From Chromatiales bacterium (GTDB taxonomy: Bacteria; Pseudomonadota; Gammaproteobacteria; Chromatiales; Chromatiaceae): a stretch of 42,896 nucleotides of DNA. The notes below the pieces were generated by a model. It had not been told where the DNA came from. It did no database searches and worked only from the letters and a program-made list of their open reading frames with translations. Below, piece by piece: positions 34,801-42,896 of the stretch; the stretch's first letter is position 1, and every line of letters begins with the position of its first letter. The stretch is from contig JANTHJ010000015.1 in the NCBI GenBank assembly GCA_024762475.1, forward strand, positions 1-42,896, in the 5' to 3' direction. The position numbers were made by a program, and so were the translations under genes.

Positions 34801-37448
34801 GGTGCCTCGTCCTCGTCGTCGAGGTGGACGTCCACCCGGCACAGTCCCGGGAGGTCGCAATAGCGGCAGGCATCTGCGTCACGCGGGGCGACCGCGACAT
34901 GGCCGCCCAGGATCTCGTCGGCCAGCGCCCGAAGGCGCTCGCGCCAGTGTTCGATAAGGGCGTCCCAATCGGGGATGGCGTCACTCCCCTCGAAGGCGGA
35001 AACGCCAGGCGCGATACCCTCTTCGGCGGTGGTGCCCACAAAACGTTGTCTGGTGCGATGCACCTGGGCGAGCAATGCCCCGGCCAGCTGCTGCTGGGTG
35101 ATCGCATACAGCGGTACCTGGGGCTCGCGCAACCGATCCTCGGTCCAGCCGGTGGCATCCACCCGGGCGCCGGTCTTGTAGTCGATCACCACCCGGCGGC
35201 CGTCTTCCAGGGTGTCGATGCGGTCGGCGCGTACCCGCAATACCAGGCCATCGAGGTCGACGTTGATGCGGTCTTCGCGCGATGCCACGCGGAAGGGCTG
35301 CTCGCGAAGTTTCTCCAATGCCAGCCAGCGCAGGGTCAGCTCCACCAGGCGCTCCTGTTCCAGCTCGGTCAGGCGGGTGCCGAAGAGGTCTCGCCGACTG
35401 CGCCCGAGATCGGCGAGGGTCTGCTCGGCCATCGGTCGCAGCAGTTCCCGGAGTCCGGCCTCATCCAGCGCCTGCAGGCCGCTCGAATCCTTCAATGCGG
35501 CCCAGGCGCGGTCGAGAAGTTGGTGGACCATCTCGCCCAGCAGCTGCGGTGAGGGGCTGTGTTGCGGCTCACTCAGGCCGCGCGCAGCAAGGCGGTAATG
35601 GGCGGCGGCGCGGAAGGGGCAGGCGCTCTGGTCGGCGATCAGGCCCGCGCCGCCGCGGGGCGCGGCAGGGGGTGGCAGGCGGCCGGGCTCGGGCAGGGGA
35701 TCGAGAGTGCCCGCCTGGCGCGCCGCCTCATATAGCGGGTTTTCGACGGTGACCTCGAGTGATTCTGGCGGGACGACCGGAAACTCGGCCAGCAGCGGGC
35801 TGGGGCGCAGCTCCCGGTCGTCCTCGGCCAATGCATGGCTGATCCAGACCTCGTCGGCCCCACTCATCAGGCGCGCGCCCAGCTGCCGGGCGAACTGCAG
35901 TTCCCGGGCGGCCGAGGCATGGGGCATGTCGAGGCTGCGCTGCAGGGTAATGGGCAGCAGGGGGTTCGGCGAGGGTGGGGGAGGCCAGGCGCGGTCATCC
36001 ATGCCGAGCAGCCAGAGCCCGTCGAAGTGCAGCCCGGCCGCCTCGAGCAGCCCCAGCACATGAACGCCGGCCTGCGGACTCTGCGGTTGGAAGTCGGTCT
36101 CTTCGCACAGGCGGGTGAACTGGGCGATGGACTCGCCCAGGCTCAGGTGTTCCTCGACCCGGGACAGGGTGGCGAATTCGCTGAAGGCCTCACGCAGACG
36201 CGCGGCCTGCTGGTATTCGGCGCTGTCGAGGGGGGTATCGCCTGGCCAGCCCAGCGTCTCGCATAGCCCCAACAAGGCGCCCGACCAGGCATTCGGAGAG
36301 GCCTCGCCCGGAAGCGATGCCAGCCGCGCTTCCAGGGACTCCAGCAGCTCGATGAGGCGTGGACACCAGGCCGGGCCCGGTTGCCTCTGCCCGCGGGCAC
36401 GGCGCAGTAGTTGCCGTCGCGTCAGCCGCGGCCGGCCTTCCTCGCGCAGCGCTGCGTCCAGCGCCGCCCGTGCGCCCCATTCCTCCGTGTGGCCGGCGAG
36501 GAAAGGAGAACGCAGCAATAGGCCGATCTCGTGCAGATCGAGCGGGCGATGGAGGCACAGGCGCAGGGCCAGCAGCAGGTGGGCGGCCACCGGGTGCTCG
36601 GCCAGGGGCTGGCCCAGGGAGAGGTTATAGGGCGGATGCCCTCCGGGCGCGAGCCAGCCGCCGGGGTCGAGCACCTGTCCCAGGGCTCGCGTCAGTGGTG
36701 CGCGGATTTCCCCCAGGCGCGCGCTGACGATCGCCACGCGGGCCTGCGGAAAGTCTGCCAGGCGCTGACGGGCCCAGTTGGCCGCGGCCAGGCACTCCGC
36801 CGCAAGGTCGGGCAGCGCGAGCCGCCGGGCATGGACGCCCTCGGGCATGGGCGAGTCCTCCAGTACCGTGCATCCGGCCCCATGTAGTGTTTCGATCAGG
36901 CCTCGCTGCAGCGGGCTGAAAACGTCGAAGCCGTGCAGCTCCACCCGCTGCGGTGGTGGGACCAGCTGTGCTTCGAATGCGTCGATGAGGGTGCCGGTCA
37001 GCTCCGCCTGGCTGAGCAGTCCATCGCGTCGGCAGCGTGTCTGGAAGCGACGTGCCCACCCAAGGAAGCGCAGGGTCTCCTCCTCGGGCCAGTTCGCCAG
37101 CTCATCCAGGGTGCGTTGCCACTGGTGCAATCGCTGCCAGGCGTCCTGGGCGGTGCGTGCGGCGGCGGCCGGCTGCAACAGGCCGGTCCCGTCGTCCTGG
37201 CGTACTGCCTGCTCCCACAGCAGGCGCTCCTGTTGCGGGGTCAGCAGGACCCGGTCGGCCTGCCCGAGGTCCACCAACGCTGCGTACTGCCCCCGCAGCC
37301 AGCTGTCCAGCGGGAGGATCGACGGCGTGGGCCAGACGCGCAGTCCGGCCGCTGCCTGGCGGCGGTCGTGCTGCTGCCGCAGCTCACGTGCCAGGCGATT
37401 GTTGACCGTGAGGATCAGGGTATCCGGTTCGATCTCGGGCGGTGACAT
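34797..37448 (-). CDS. AddB-like PD-(D/E)XK nuclease with Fe-S cluster cysteines
   Basis: An 883-residue protein resembling the AddB-related probable DNA repair family (about 900 residues). The N-terminal region (L-I-L-T-V-N-N-R-L-A-R-E-L) follows the AddB layout but has no Walker A, so it should be an inactive helicase fold. The C-terminal nuclease has V-V-I-D-Y-K-T-G near 752-759. Four Cys expected to hold a 4Fe-4S cluster are the Cys of A-C-P-F-R-A (about 609) and C-R-Y-C-D-L-P-G-L-C near 860-870. The start at 37448 is four bases after the upstream gene's stop; the stop overlaps the helicase start. Confidence 0.87.
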   Translation of the reverse strand: MSPPEIEPDTLILTVNNRLARELRQQHDRRQAAAGLRVWPTPSILPLDSWLRGQYAALVDLGQADRVLLTPQQERLLWEQAVRQDDGTGLLQPAAAARTAQDAWQRLHQWQRTLDELANWPEEETLRFLGWARRFQTRCRRDGLLSQAELTGTLIDAFEAQLVPPPQRVELHGFDVFSPLQRGLIETLHGAGCTVLEDSPMPEGVHARRLALPDLAAECLAAANWARQRLADFPQARVAIVSARLGEIRAPLTRALGQVLDPGGWLAPGGHPPYNLSLGQPLAEHPVAAHLLLALRLCLHRPLDLHEIGLLLRSPFLAGHTEEWGARAALDAALREEGRPRLTRRQLLRRARGQRQPGPAWCPRLIELLESLEARLASLPGEASPNAWSGALLGLCETLGWPGDTPLDSAEYQQAARLREAFSEFATLSRVEEHLSLGESIAQFTRLCEETDFQPQSPQAGVHVLGLLEAAGLHFDGLWLLGMDDRAWPPPPSPNPLLPITLQRSLDMPHASAARELQFARQLGARLMSGADEVWISHALAEDDRELRPSPLLAEFPVVPPESLEVTVENPLYEAARQAGTLDPLPEPGRLPPPAAPRGGAGLIADQSACPFRAAAHYRLAARGLSEPQHSPSPQLLGEMVHQLLDRAWAALKDSSGLQALDEAGLRELLRPMAEQTLADLGRSRRDLFGTRLTELEQERLVELTLRWLALEKLREQPFRVASREDRINVDLDGLVLRVRADRIDTLEDGRRVVIDYKTGARVDATGWTEDRLREPQVPLYAITQQQLAGALLAQVHRTRQRFVGTTAEEGIAPGVSAFEGSDAIPDWDALIEHWRERLRALADEILGGHVAVAPRDADACRYCDLPGLCRVDVHLDDEDEAP

Positions 37449-37452
37449 GGTT

Positions 37453-38055
37453 TTACCGCGTGTCCAACCTTTTGTCCGGGCGCAGCCACAGGTAGAGAAC
37501 CAGCGAGAACAGCGCCCCCAGGGTGTCGGCCAGCATGTCCTTCTGGGCGTCCCACACGTCCCCCTGTGAGCCCAGGAACTCGATGCCCGCATCACCGCCG
37601 TAGTACACGGCAAACAGCCACTCGATGATCTCGTAGCCGGCGGCGATCGCCATGATCAGCAGCAGCCCGAACAGCATCGCCAGTACCGGTCGGCACTGGC
37701 GCGTGCGCAGCAGCCATTCGGTCACCGCAAAGGCGTAGAAACCCACGCTGAAATGTCCAATCCGGTCATATTGGTTGCGTTCCGATCCGATCAGCTGGTT
37801 GAACCAGTCGAAGGGGACGTTGGCGAAGGTGTAGTGCCCGCCAACGGTATGCCAGAACAGCCATACCGCCATCAACAGGTAGGCGGCGTTGCTGAAGCGG
37901 AAGCGTGGGTAGAGCCAGATCAGCCCGCCGAACACCAGGATGACCGGGACGATTTCGGCGACCCAGACGTCACGGGCGAAAGGCTCGATGCCCGACCAGA
38001 TGATCAGCGCGGTGAGGGCGAGGGCAAGGAAATGCGGCACGCGGTTTGCAAACAT
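37453..38055 (-). CDS. YjdF-like membrane protein (DUF2238 family)
   Basis: A 200-residue inner-membrane protein with about six hydrophobic segments. Signature features are G-G-H-Y-T-F-A-N-V-P, the R-I-G-H-F-S-V-G-F region, the Y-E-I-I-E-W motif in a membrane helix, and Q-G-D-V-W-D-A-Q-K-D-M-L-A-D-T-L-G-A, which together fit the DUF2238 (YjdF) family. Function unknown. It lies four bases upstream of the addB-like gene and is probably first in that operon. Divergent from the Na/Pi cotransporter gene, with 37 bases between starts. Confidence 0.88.
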   Translation of the reverse strand: MFANRVPHFLALALTALIIWSGIEPFARDVWVAEIVPVILVFGGLIWLYPRFRFSNAAYLLMAVWLFWHTVGGHYTFANVPFDWFNQLIGSERNQYDRIGHFSVGFYAFAVTEWLLRTRQCRPVLAMLFGLLLIMAIAAGYEIIEWLFAVYYGGDAGIEFLGSQGDVWDAQKDMLADTLGALFSLVLYLWLRPDKRLDTR

Positions 38056-38092
38056 GCAGGAAGTCTACCAGCCGGCGGATATACTGGCCCAT

Positions 38093-39670
38093 ATGGGGAC
38101 GCACTGGATCCAGGCGCTCGGTGGGTTGGGACTCTTTCTGTTCGGCATGTCGGTGATGACCGACGGGCTGCGCGGTCTGGCGGGTCGCCTGCTGCACCAG
38201 GTGCTGGCACGCTTCACGCACAGCCCGGCGAGCGGCGTGCTCACCGGGACCCTGAGTACGGCCATCCTGCAATCCTCCAGCGCCACCACGGTGGCCGCGG
38301 TCGGCTTCGTCAGCGCCGGCCTGCTGAGTTTCGGTCAGGCGCTGGGCATCATCTTCGGGGCCAATCTGGGCACCACGGTGACCGGTTGGCTGGTGGCCCT
38401 GCTCGGACTCAAGCTCAACATAGGGCAGATCACCCTGCCGCTGATACTGGCTGGCGCGCTGATGCGACTGTTCGGACGCGGTCGTCTGCGCAGTGGCGGC
38501 ACGGCCCTGGCGGGATTCGGCCTGATCTTCCTGGGGATTTCGTTGTTGCAGGCGGGCATGGCGGGGTGGGAAGGACGCATCACGCCCGATACCTTCCCGA
38601 GCGATACCCTGTGGGGCCGTCTTCAGCTGGTGCTGATCGGTATTGCCGTGACCATTGTTACCCAGTCGTCGAGCGCAGGGGTGGCAACCGCATTGACGGC
38701 TGTGTATACCGGCACCATAGGCTTTTCCCAGGCGGCGGCGCTGGTCATCGGCATGGATGTGGGTACCACGGTGACCGCGGCACTCGCGACCATCGGCGGC
38801 TCTCGCGAGACCCGCCGCACGGGATACTCCCATGTGGTTTACAACGTTCTCACCGCCGTTGGCGCCTTCTTCCTGTTGCCTGTCTATGTGCGGGTGCTCG
38901 AAGGGCTCGACCCAGACCTTCTCAGGCACCAGGCGGAACTGGCGCTGGTCGGCTTCCACAGCCTCTTCAATCTGCTGGGCGTGCTTGTCATTCTGCCCCT
39001 GGTGCCCGCGTTTGCACGCCTGATGTACCGCCTGGTGCCCGAAGAGCCGGGCTCACCCGAGCTGGTACTCGACCGTCGCCTGCTCAGCGAGCCCACGGTG
39101 GCGCTGGATACCTCGCTGCGCCTGGTGCGCGACCAGGTCATCCAGGCGGTGTCGCTGGTGGATCGCCTGCTGAACGATCCCGAGAATGTCGCCCGGGACG
39201 ACCTGAGTGTCCTGCGCCAGCGCCTGTTGCGGGTACGCGCCTATGTCGACGACATCCACCTCTCGCCCGACCAGGAGCGCGACTGGGAGCGGCTGAATGC
39301 CCTGATCCATCTGCTGGACCATCTGCGCAGGCTGCTGATGCGTTGCGAGGAAGAGCCGGAGCGTATCCAGACCTTGTTGCGTGAGGATGCATTGGCGCCA
39401 ATGGCGGACGGCCTGGCCGCGCATGTCGGGCAGCTGCTGGAGGCTCTGCAGGCGCAGCGCTGGCAGGAGGCGGCCGACCTGGCCCGGCACTATGCCGAGG
39501 CAGTGGACGGGCAGGCCGAGATGGCCCGTTCCCTGGTCAGCAGCCGGATTGCCTCCGGCGAGCTGGACATGGAGGCAGGCAACCTTCAGCTGGAGGCGAT
39601 TCGCTGGGCCCGCCGTGTCTCCTGGCATTTGGCCCGGCTGTTGCACCATCTGGCGCGTATCGGTATCTGA
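38093..39670 (+). CDS. Na/Pi cotransporter family protein with PhoU-like tail
   Basis: A 525-residue membrane protein with two NptA/PiT-like repeats, each carrying the Q-S-S-S motif: L-Q-S-S-S-A-T-T-V (about 60) and T-Q-S-S-S-A-G-V (about 193), with G-A-N-L-G-T-T-V-T and G-M-D-V-G-T-T-V-T after them. The C-terminal 170 residues are helical and charged, resembling a PhoU-like domain. Such proteins export or import phosphate with sodium. The start at 38093 gives M-G-T-H-W-I-Q-A-L-G-G-L-G. A copy of the dispersed repeat begins right after the stop codon. Confidence 0.92.
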   Translation: MGTHWIQALGGLGLFLFGMSVMTDGLRGLAGRLLHQVLARFTHSPASGVLTGTLSTAILQSSSATTVAAVGFVSAGLLSFGQALGIIFGANLGTTVTGWLVALLGLKLNIGQITLPLILAGALMRLFGRGRLRSGGTALAGFGLIFLGISLLQAGMAGWEGRITPDTFPSDTLWGRLQLVLIGIAVTIVTQSSSAGVATALTAVYTGTIGFSQAAALVIGMDVGTTVTAALATIGGSRETRRTGYSHVVYNVLTAVGAFFLLPVYVRVLEGLDPDLLRHQAELALVGFHSLFNLLGVLVILPLVPAFARLMYRLVPEEPGSPELVLDRRLLSEPTVALDTSLRLVRDQVIQAVSLVDRLLNDPENVARDDLSVLRQRLLRVRAYVDDIHLSPDQERDWERLNALIHLLDHLRRLLMRCEEEPERIQTLLREDALAPMADGLAAHVGQLLEALQAQRWQEAADLARHYAEAVDGQAEMARSLVSSRIASGELDMEAGNLQLEAIRWARRVSWHLARLLHHLARIGI

Positions 39671-39868
39671 AACAGCTCTGATCAATTTGTAACACGGCAT
39701 CTTGCGGCGCGAAATCGCTTGTATCTGCGTTGCGGGTCTTCGCAATAGCGGGCTACAAGGTGAATCGCGAAGCGAGATAGGGTCCCCTGGGGATTACGTG
39801 CGATCCGCGCCTTGAACCGGACGATTTTTCACCACAATCCGCTCATGCCAGAATTAATCAGAGCTTCC
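39671..39868. repeat. Full-length copy of the ~200-bp dispersed element (copy B)
   Basis: Closely matches copy A (21252-21452) from AGCTCTGATC at 39674 to GATTAATTC-type right end ATCAGAGCTTCC at 39868, with about 20 differences over some 195 positions. The left terminus is one or two bases less perfect than in copy A. It starts directly after the Na/Pi cotransporter stop codon and takes up most of the 310-base gap before prfB. The gap otherwise holds a short tandem repeat and a promoter candidate. Confidence 0.8.
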
Positions 39869-39888
39869 TGAGCGGAGCTTCCCTGAGT
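39861..39888. repeat. Short tandem duplication at the right end of repeat copy B
   Basis: GAGCTTCCTGAGCG is followed at once by GAGCTTCCCTGAGTG, so the terminal bases of the element appear twice, 14-15 bases apart. It could be a duplicated target or a slipped end. Confidence 0.6.
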
Positions 39889-39903
39889 GCCTGCTCGATA
39901 ATG

Positions 39904-39909
39904 TACAAT
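39904..39909 (+). promoter_or_regulatory. Candidate -10 box of prfB
   Basis: TACAAT at 39904-39909 is a good -10, 72 bases before the prfB start. The -35 region falls in the duplicated GAGCTTCCC sequence (TTCCCT at 39879-39884, spacing 19) and is weak. If this is the promoter, its -35 comes from the end of the inserted repeat. Confidence 0.4.
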
Positions 39910-39980
39910 TCGCGGCTTGTCTCCGGCGTGTCATGACGCAGCCGGCGGCTGCTTCGCCGCCATTCCGACCGAGGTTTTCG

Positions 39981-41079
39981 ATGCAGGACATCAACCCCAT
40001 CACCAACAAGATTGCCGATCTGCGAGGGCGCGTGGAAGCCCTTAGGGGGTATCTTTGACTACGAGACCAAGAAGGAGCGTCTCGAAGAGGTCCTGGGCGA
40101 GCTCGAGGACCCCGAGGTATGGAGCGACCCGGAGCGTGCTCAGGCCCTGGGCAAGGAGCGCGCCCTGCTGGAGAACGTGGTCCAGGGAATCGACGAACTG
40201 AGCAATGGCCTGGCCGATGCGGCCGACCTGTTGGAGATGGCGGTCGAGGAGGGCGATGAGGAGACGGTCGAATCGGTGGCCGCGGATATCGAGGGCTTCG
40301 AGAAGCGGGTCGTCGAGCTGGAATTCCAGCGCATGTTCTCCGGGGAGATGGACCAGGCCAATGCCTTCCTGGACATCCAGGCCGGCTCCGGCGGCACCGA
40401 GGCCCAGGACTGGGCCGAGATGTTGCTGCGCATGTACCTGCGCTGGGGGGAGCAGCACGGCTTCAAGACCGAGCTGATGGAGGTCTCTCCGGGCGAGGTG
40501 GCGGGCATCAAGTCGGCCACGGTGCGCTTCGAGGGGCCCTATGCCTACGGCTGGCTGCGCACCGAAACGGGCGTGCACCGGCTGGTGCGCAAGTCGCCCT
40601 TCGACTCGGGCAACCGGCGGCACACGTCTTTCGCAGCGGTGTTCGTCTCGCCCGAAATCGATGATTCGGTGGAGATCGAGATCAACCCCGCAGACGTGCG
40701 CACCGATACCTATCGGGCCTCCGGGGCGGGCGGTCAGCACGTCAACAAGACCGACTCGGCGGTGCGCCTGACCCACCTGCCCACCGGTATCGTGGTGCAG
40801 TGCCAGAACGACCGCTCGCAGCACAAGAACCGGGATCAGGCGTGGAAGCAGCTCAAGGCCAAGCTCTACGAGTTGGAGATGCAGAAGCGGCGCGAGAGCG
40901 CCCAGGCCCTGGAAGAGACCAAGTCCGACATCGGCTGGGGCAGCCAGATTCGCTCCTACGTGCTCGACCAGTCGCGCATCAAGGATTTGCGCACCGGAGT
41001 CGAGACCGGCAACACCCAGGCGGTGCTCGACGGCGCGCTCGATCCCTTTATCGAGGCAAGCCTGAAGAGCGGCCTCTGA
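39981..41079 (+). CDS. prfB: Peptide chain release factor 2, programmed +1 frameshift
   Basis: RF2 ends translation at UGA and UAA. The zero frame runs from ATG 39981 for 25 codons to an in-frame TGA at 40056-40058. The site AGGGGGTATCTTTGAC has the classic internal Shine-Dalgarno (40043-40048), CTT slippery codon and TGA followed by C; slipping by one base resumes at GAC 40057 and continues to 41079. The joined product is 365 residues, the E. coli length, with the stop-codon-reading S-P-F at 205-207 and G-G-Q at 250-252, and Ala at 246. Coding is 39981-40055 joined to 40057-41079. It precedes lysS, as in E. coli. Confidence 0.97.
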
Positions 41080-41086
41080 ATTTTTC

Positions 41087-41188
41087 ACCACGAAGAACAC
41101 GAAGGGCACGAAGAGTATGGATAGCACAGCCTGTTGGATAGGGCATCGCCCGCCTCGCGTTCTTAGTGTTCTTTGTGCCCTTTGTGGT
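41087..41188. repeat. Long imperfect inverted repeat between prfB and lysS
   Basis: The left arm (41087-41114) is ACCACGAAGAACACGAAGGG followed by CACGAAGA. The right arm (41161-41188), read on the minus strand, is ACCACAAAGGGCACAAAGAA followed by CACTAAGA. The 28-base arms differ at about seven positions and enclose 46 bases. Similar CACGAAG-type repeats occur between genes in many bacteria. It could end prfB transcription or be a small mobile unit. Confidence 0.7.
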
Positions 41189-41199
41189 TATTGACTTCC

Positions 41200-42681
41200 A
41201 TGACTGAACAGCAGCAAGACGAAAACCGACTCATCGCGCAGCGGCGCGAAAAGCTCAAGGCCCTGCGCGAGCGCGGTCAGGCCTATCCCAATCACTTCCG
41301 GCGCGACGCCCTGGCGGCCGAGTTACAGGCCCGTTATGGCGACAAGAGCAAGCAAGAGCTGGAGGAACTGAACCAGCGGGCCAGCGTGGCCGGGCGCATC
41401 ATGGCGCGGCGAGGGCCCTTCGTCGTGATCCAGGACATGTCGGGCCGTATCCAGTTCTATGTGGACAAGAAGAAACTGCCTGCCGAACTGCTGGAACAGA
41501 TCAAGTCCTGGGATATCGGCGACATCGTCGGTGGCGAGGGGCCCATCCACAAGTCGGGCAAGGGCGATCTCTATATCTACCTCGATGAGGCGGTATTGCT
41601 GACCAAGTCGCTGCGCCCGCTGCCGGAGAAATGGCACGGCCTGGCCGATCAGGAGCAGCGCTATCGCCAGCGCTACCTGGATCTGATCGTCAACGAGGCA
41701 TCGCGCCGTACCTTCATGCTGCGCTCGCGGATCATCCAGTACATCCGTGAGTACTTCAACACGGCGGGCTTTCTCGAGGTGGAGACACCGATGATGCAGG
41801 TGATTCCGGGCGGGGCGACCGCGCGGCCCTTCGTCACCCACCACAACGCCCTGGACATGGAGCTGTTCCTGCGCATTGCCCCCGAGTTGTATCTCAAGCG
41901 GCTGGTGGTCGGCGGCTTCGAGAAGGTCTACGAGATCAACCGTAACTTCCGCAACGAGGGGCTGTCGACCCGGCACAACCCCGAGTTCACCATGATCGAG
42001 TTCTACGAGGCCTACGTGGCCTACCACCATCTGATGGACCGCACCGAGGAGCTGCTGCGCGGCATCGCGCGCGATGTGATCGGCAGCGAGCAGATCGAGT
42101 ACCAGGGCGAGACCTATGATTTCTCCAGGCCCTTTGCGCGCATGACGGTGAAGGAATCGATCCTCCATTTCAACCCGGAGATCGAGGCCGCGGACCTGGA
42201 CGACATCGACCGTGCCCGCGCCCATGCCGAGCGCCTCGAGATCCCGTTGAAGGAGAGCTATGGGCTGGGCAAGGTGCAGATCGAGATCTTCGAGAAGACG
42301 GTTGAGCATCGGCTGAAGGACCCCACCTTCATCACCGCCTATCCCACCGAGGTCTCACCGCTGGCGCGGCGCAACGACGAGGACCCCTTCGTCACCGACC
42401 GTTTCGAGTTCTTCGTCGGCGGGCGCGAGATCGCCAACGGCTTTTCCGAGCTCAACGACCCGGAGGACCAGGCCGAGCGCTTCCGCTGCCAGGTGGAAGA
42501 GAAGGAGGCGGGGGACGAGGAGGCCATGCACTTCGATGCCGACTATATCCGCGCCCTGGAGCACGGGCTGCCGCCGACGGCGGGAGAGGGCATCGGCATC
42601 GACCGGCTGGTGATGCTGTTCACCGATGCGCCCTCGATACGCGATGTGCTGCTGTTCCCGCACATGCGGCCGGAGGGTTGA
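41200..42681 (+). CDS. lysS: Lysyl-tRNA synthetase, class II
   Basis: Charges tRNA-Lys. The 493-residue protein has the OB-fold anticodon-binding domain ([21 protein letters not shown]) and class II catalytic motifs: motif 1 F-L-E-V-E-T-P-M-M, motif 2 [11 protein letters not shown], motif 3 G-E-G-I-G-I-D-R-L. Length is normal. ATG 41200 gives M-T-E-Q-Q-Q-D-E-N. No clear Shine-Dalgarno lies before it: the 12 bases upstream adjoin the right arm of the inverted repeat and only a GTGG is visible. Confidence 0.97.
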   Translation: MTEQQQDENRLIAQRREKLKALRERGQAYPNHFRRDALAAELQARYGDKSKQELEELNQRASVAGRIMARRGPFVVIQDMSGRIQFYVDKKKLPAELLEQIKSWDIGDIVGGEGPIHKSGKGDLYIYLDEAVLLTKSLRPLPEKWHGLADQEQRYRQRYLDLIVNEASRRTFMLRSRIIQYIREYFNTAGFLEVETPMMQVIPGGATARPFVTHHNALDMELFLRIAPELYLKRLVVGGFEKVYEINRNFRNEGLSTRHNPEFTMIEFYEAYVAYHHLMDRTEELLRGIARDVIGSEQIEYQGETYDFSRPFARMTVKESILHFNPEIEAADLDDIDRARAHAERLEIPLKESYGLGKVQIEIFEKTVEHRLKDPTFITAYPTEVSPLARRNDEDPFVTDRFEFFVGGREIANGFSELNDPEDQAERFRCQVEEKEAGDEEAMHFDADYIRALEHGLPPTAGEGIGIDRLVMLFTDAPSIRDVLLFPHMRPEG

Positions 42682-42699
42682 CGCGGCCAGTGGTCGGTC

Positions 42700-42803
42700 A
42701 TCGGGCCTGAAGGCCCTCCCACGGCTGGAGAGAGCTACTTGACCAATGTGGGAGCGGCTTCAGCCGCGATAGAAACAGCTCTCGGGCCTGAAGGTCCTCC
42801 CAC
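42700..42803. repeat. Cluster of three REP-like units in alternating orientation
   Basis: Units lie at 42700-42722 (minus), 42747-42770 (plus) and 42781-42803 (minus). All fit GTGGGAG-x5-TTCAG-x2-C-x-CGA(T/G), and each can fold on itself (for example GCGGCTTCAGCCGC). Alternating units separated by short spacers form a BIME-like cluster, like the GTGGGAG REPs of Pseudomonas. No REP-associated transposase gene is in the window. The first unit may also act as the lysS terminator. Confidence 0.8.
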
Positions 42804-42851
42804 AGATAAAGATAGCCGTCGGAACAGGGCTGGGAGGCCCACATCGCGATA

Positions 42852-42896
42852 TCAGGTATTCAGCATCTCCCGCACCTCGGCGATCTGCTCGGCCGG
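42852..42896 (-). CDS. C-terminal end of a leftward gene, unidentified (partial)
   Basis: On the minus strand the last 42 bases of the window read P-A-E-Q-I-A-E-V-R-E-M-L-N-T followed by a TGA stop at 42854-42852. The helical, charged sequence looks like a real C-terminus, and the REP cluster just beyond the stop is a usual position for REPs. Too little is present to name a family. Confidence 0.45.
   Translation of the reverse strand, partial: PAEQIAEVREMLNT

Overview
This is a GC-rich chromosomal segment from a gammaproteobacterium. The strongest evidence is gene order: rsgA, orn, queG, nnr, tsaE, a cell-wall amidase, mutL, miaA, hfq, hflX, hflK, hflC, a yjeT-like gene and purA run in nearly the arrangement of the Escherichia coli orn-to-purA superoperon. 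Here hisZ sits before purA, as in many non-enteric gammaproteobacteria. An exported DsrE-like protein, a small c-type cytochrome, a b561-type cytochrome and an AddAB-like repair pair suggest a free-living, possibly sulfur-metabolising lineage. Species cannot be fixed from the sequence alone.

Layout. 1-4.2 kb: the start of a possible leftward gene, then a leftward two-gene operon of a lipoprotein periplasmic binding protein and a large membrane GGDEF/EAL protein. 4.3-10.2 kb: housekeeping genes (rsgA, orn, queG) mixed with a cytochrome c, an M48 peptidase, a cytochrome b561 and small unknowns. 10.3-24.5 kb: the rightward superoperon (tRNA modification, metabolite repair, cell-wall splitting, mismatch repair, RNA chaperone, membrane quality control, histidine and purine synthesis). 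24.6-31.5 kb: an alpha/beta hydrolase, a second GGDEF/EAL protein, a DegQ/DegP-type protease, an Hsp20 with a heat-shock-like promoter, pdxH and a HAD hydrolase. 31.5-38.1 kb: a leftward operon of a YjdF-type membrane protein and an AddB/AddA-like nuclease-helicase pair. 38.1-42.9 kb: a Na/Pi cotransporter-like protein, prfB with its programmed +1 frameshift, lysS, a REP cluster and the tail of one more leftward gene.

The gene content is mostly core, and no CRISPR array, prophage, toxin-antitoxin pair or recognisable defence island was seen. The unusual material lies between genes. One roughly 200-bp terminal-inverted-repeat element is present in two nearly complete copies and two end fragments. 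A different 233-bp element has perfect 15-bp inverted ends, and its right end supplies the apparent ribosome-binding site of hisZ. There is also a long imperfect inverted repeat directly before lysS and a cluster of three REP-like units at the right edge. All family calls come from reading motifs and gene order; no database search was run.
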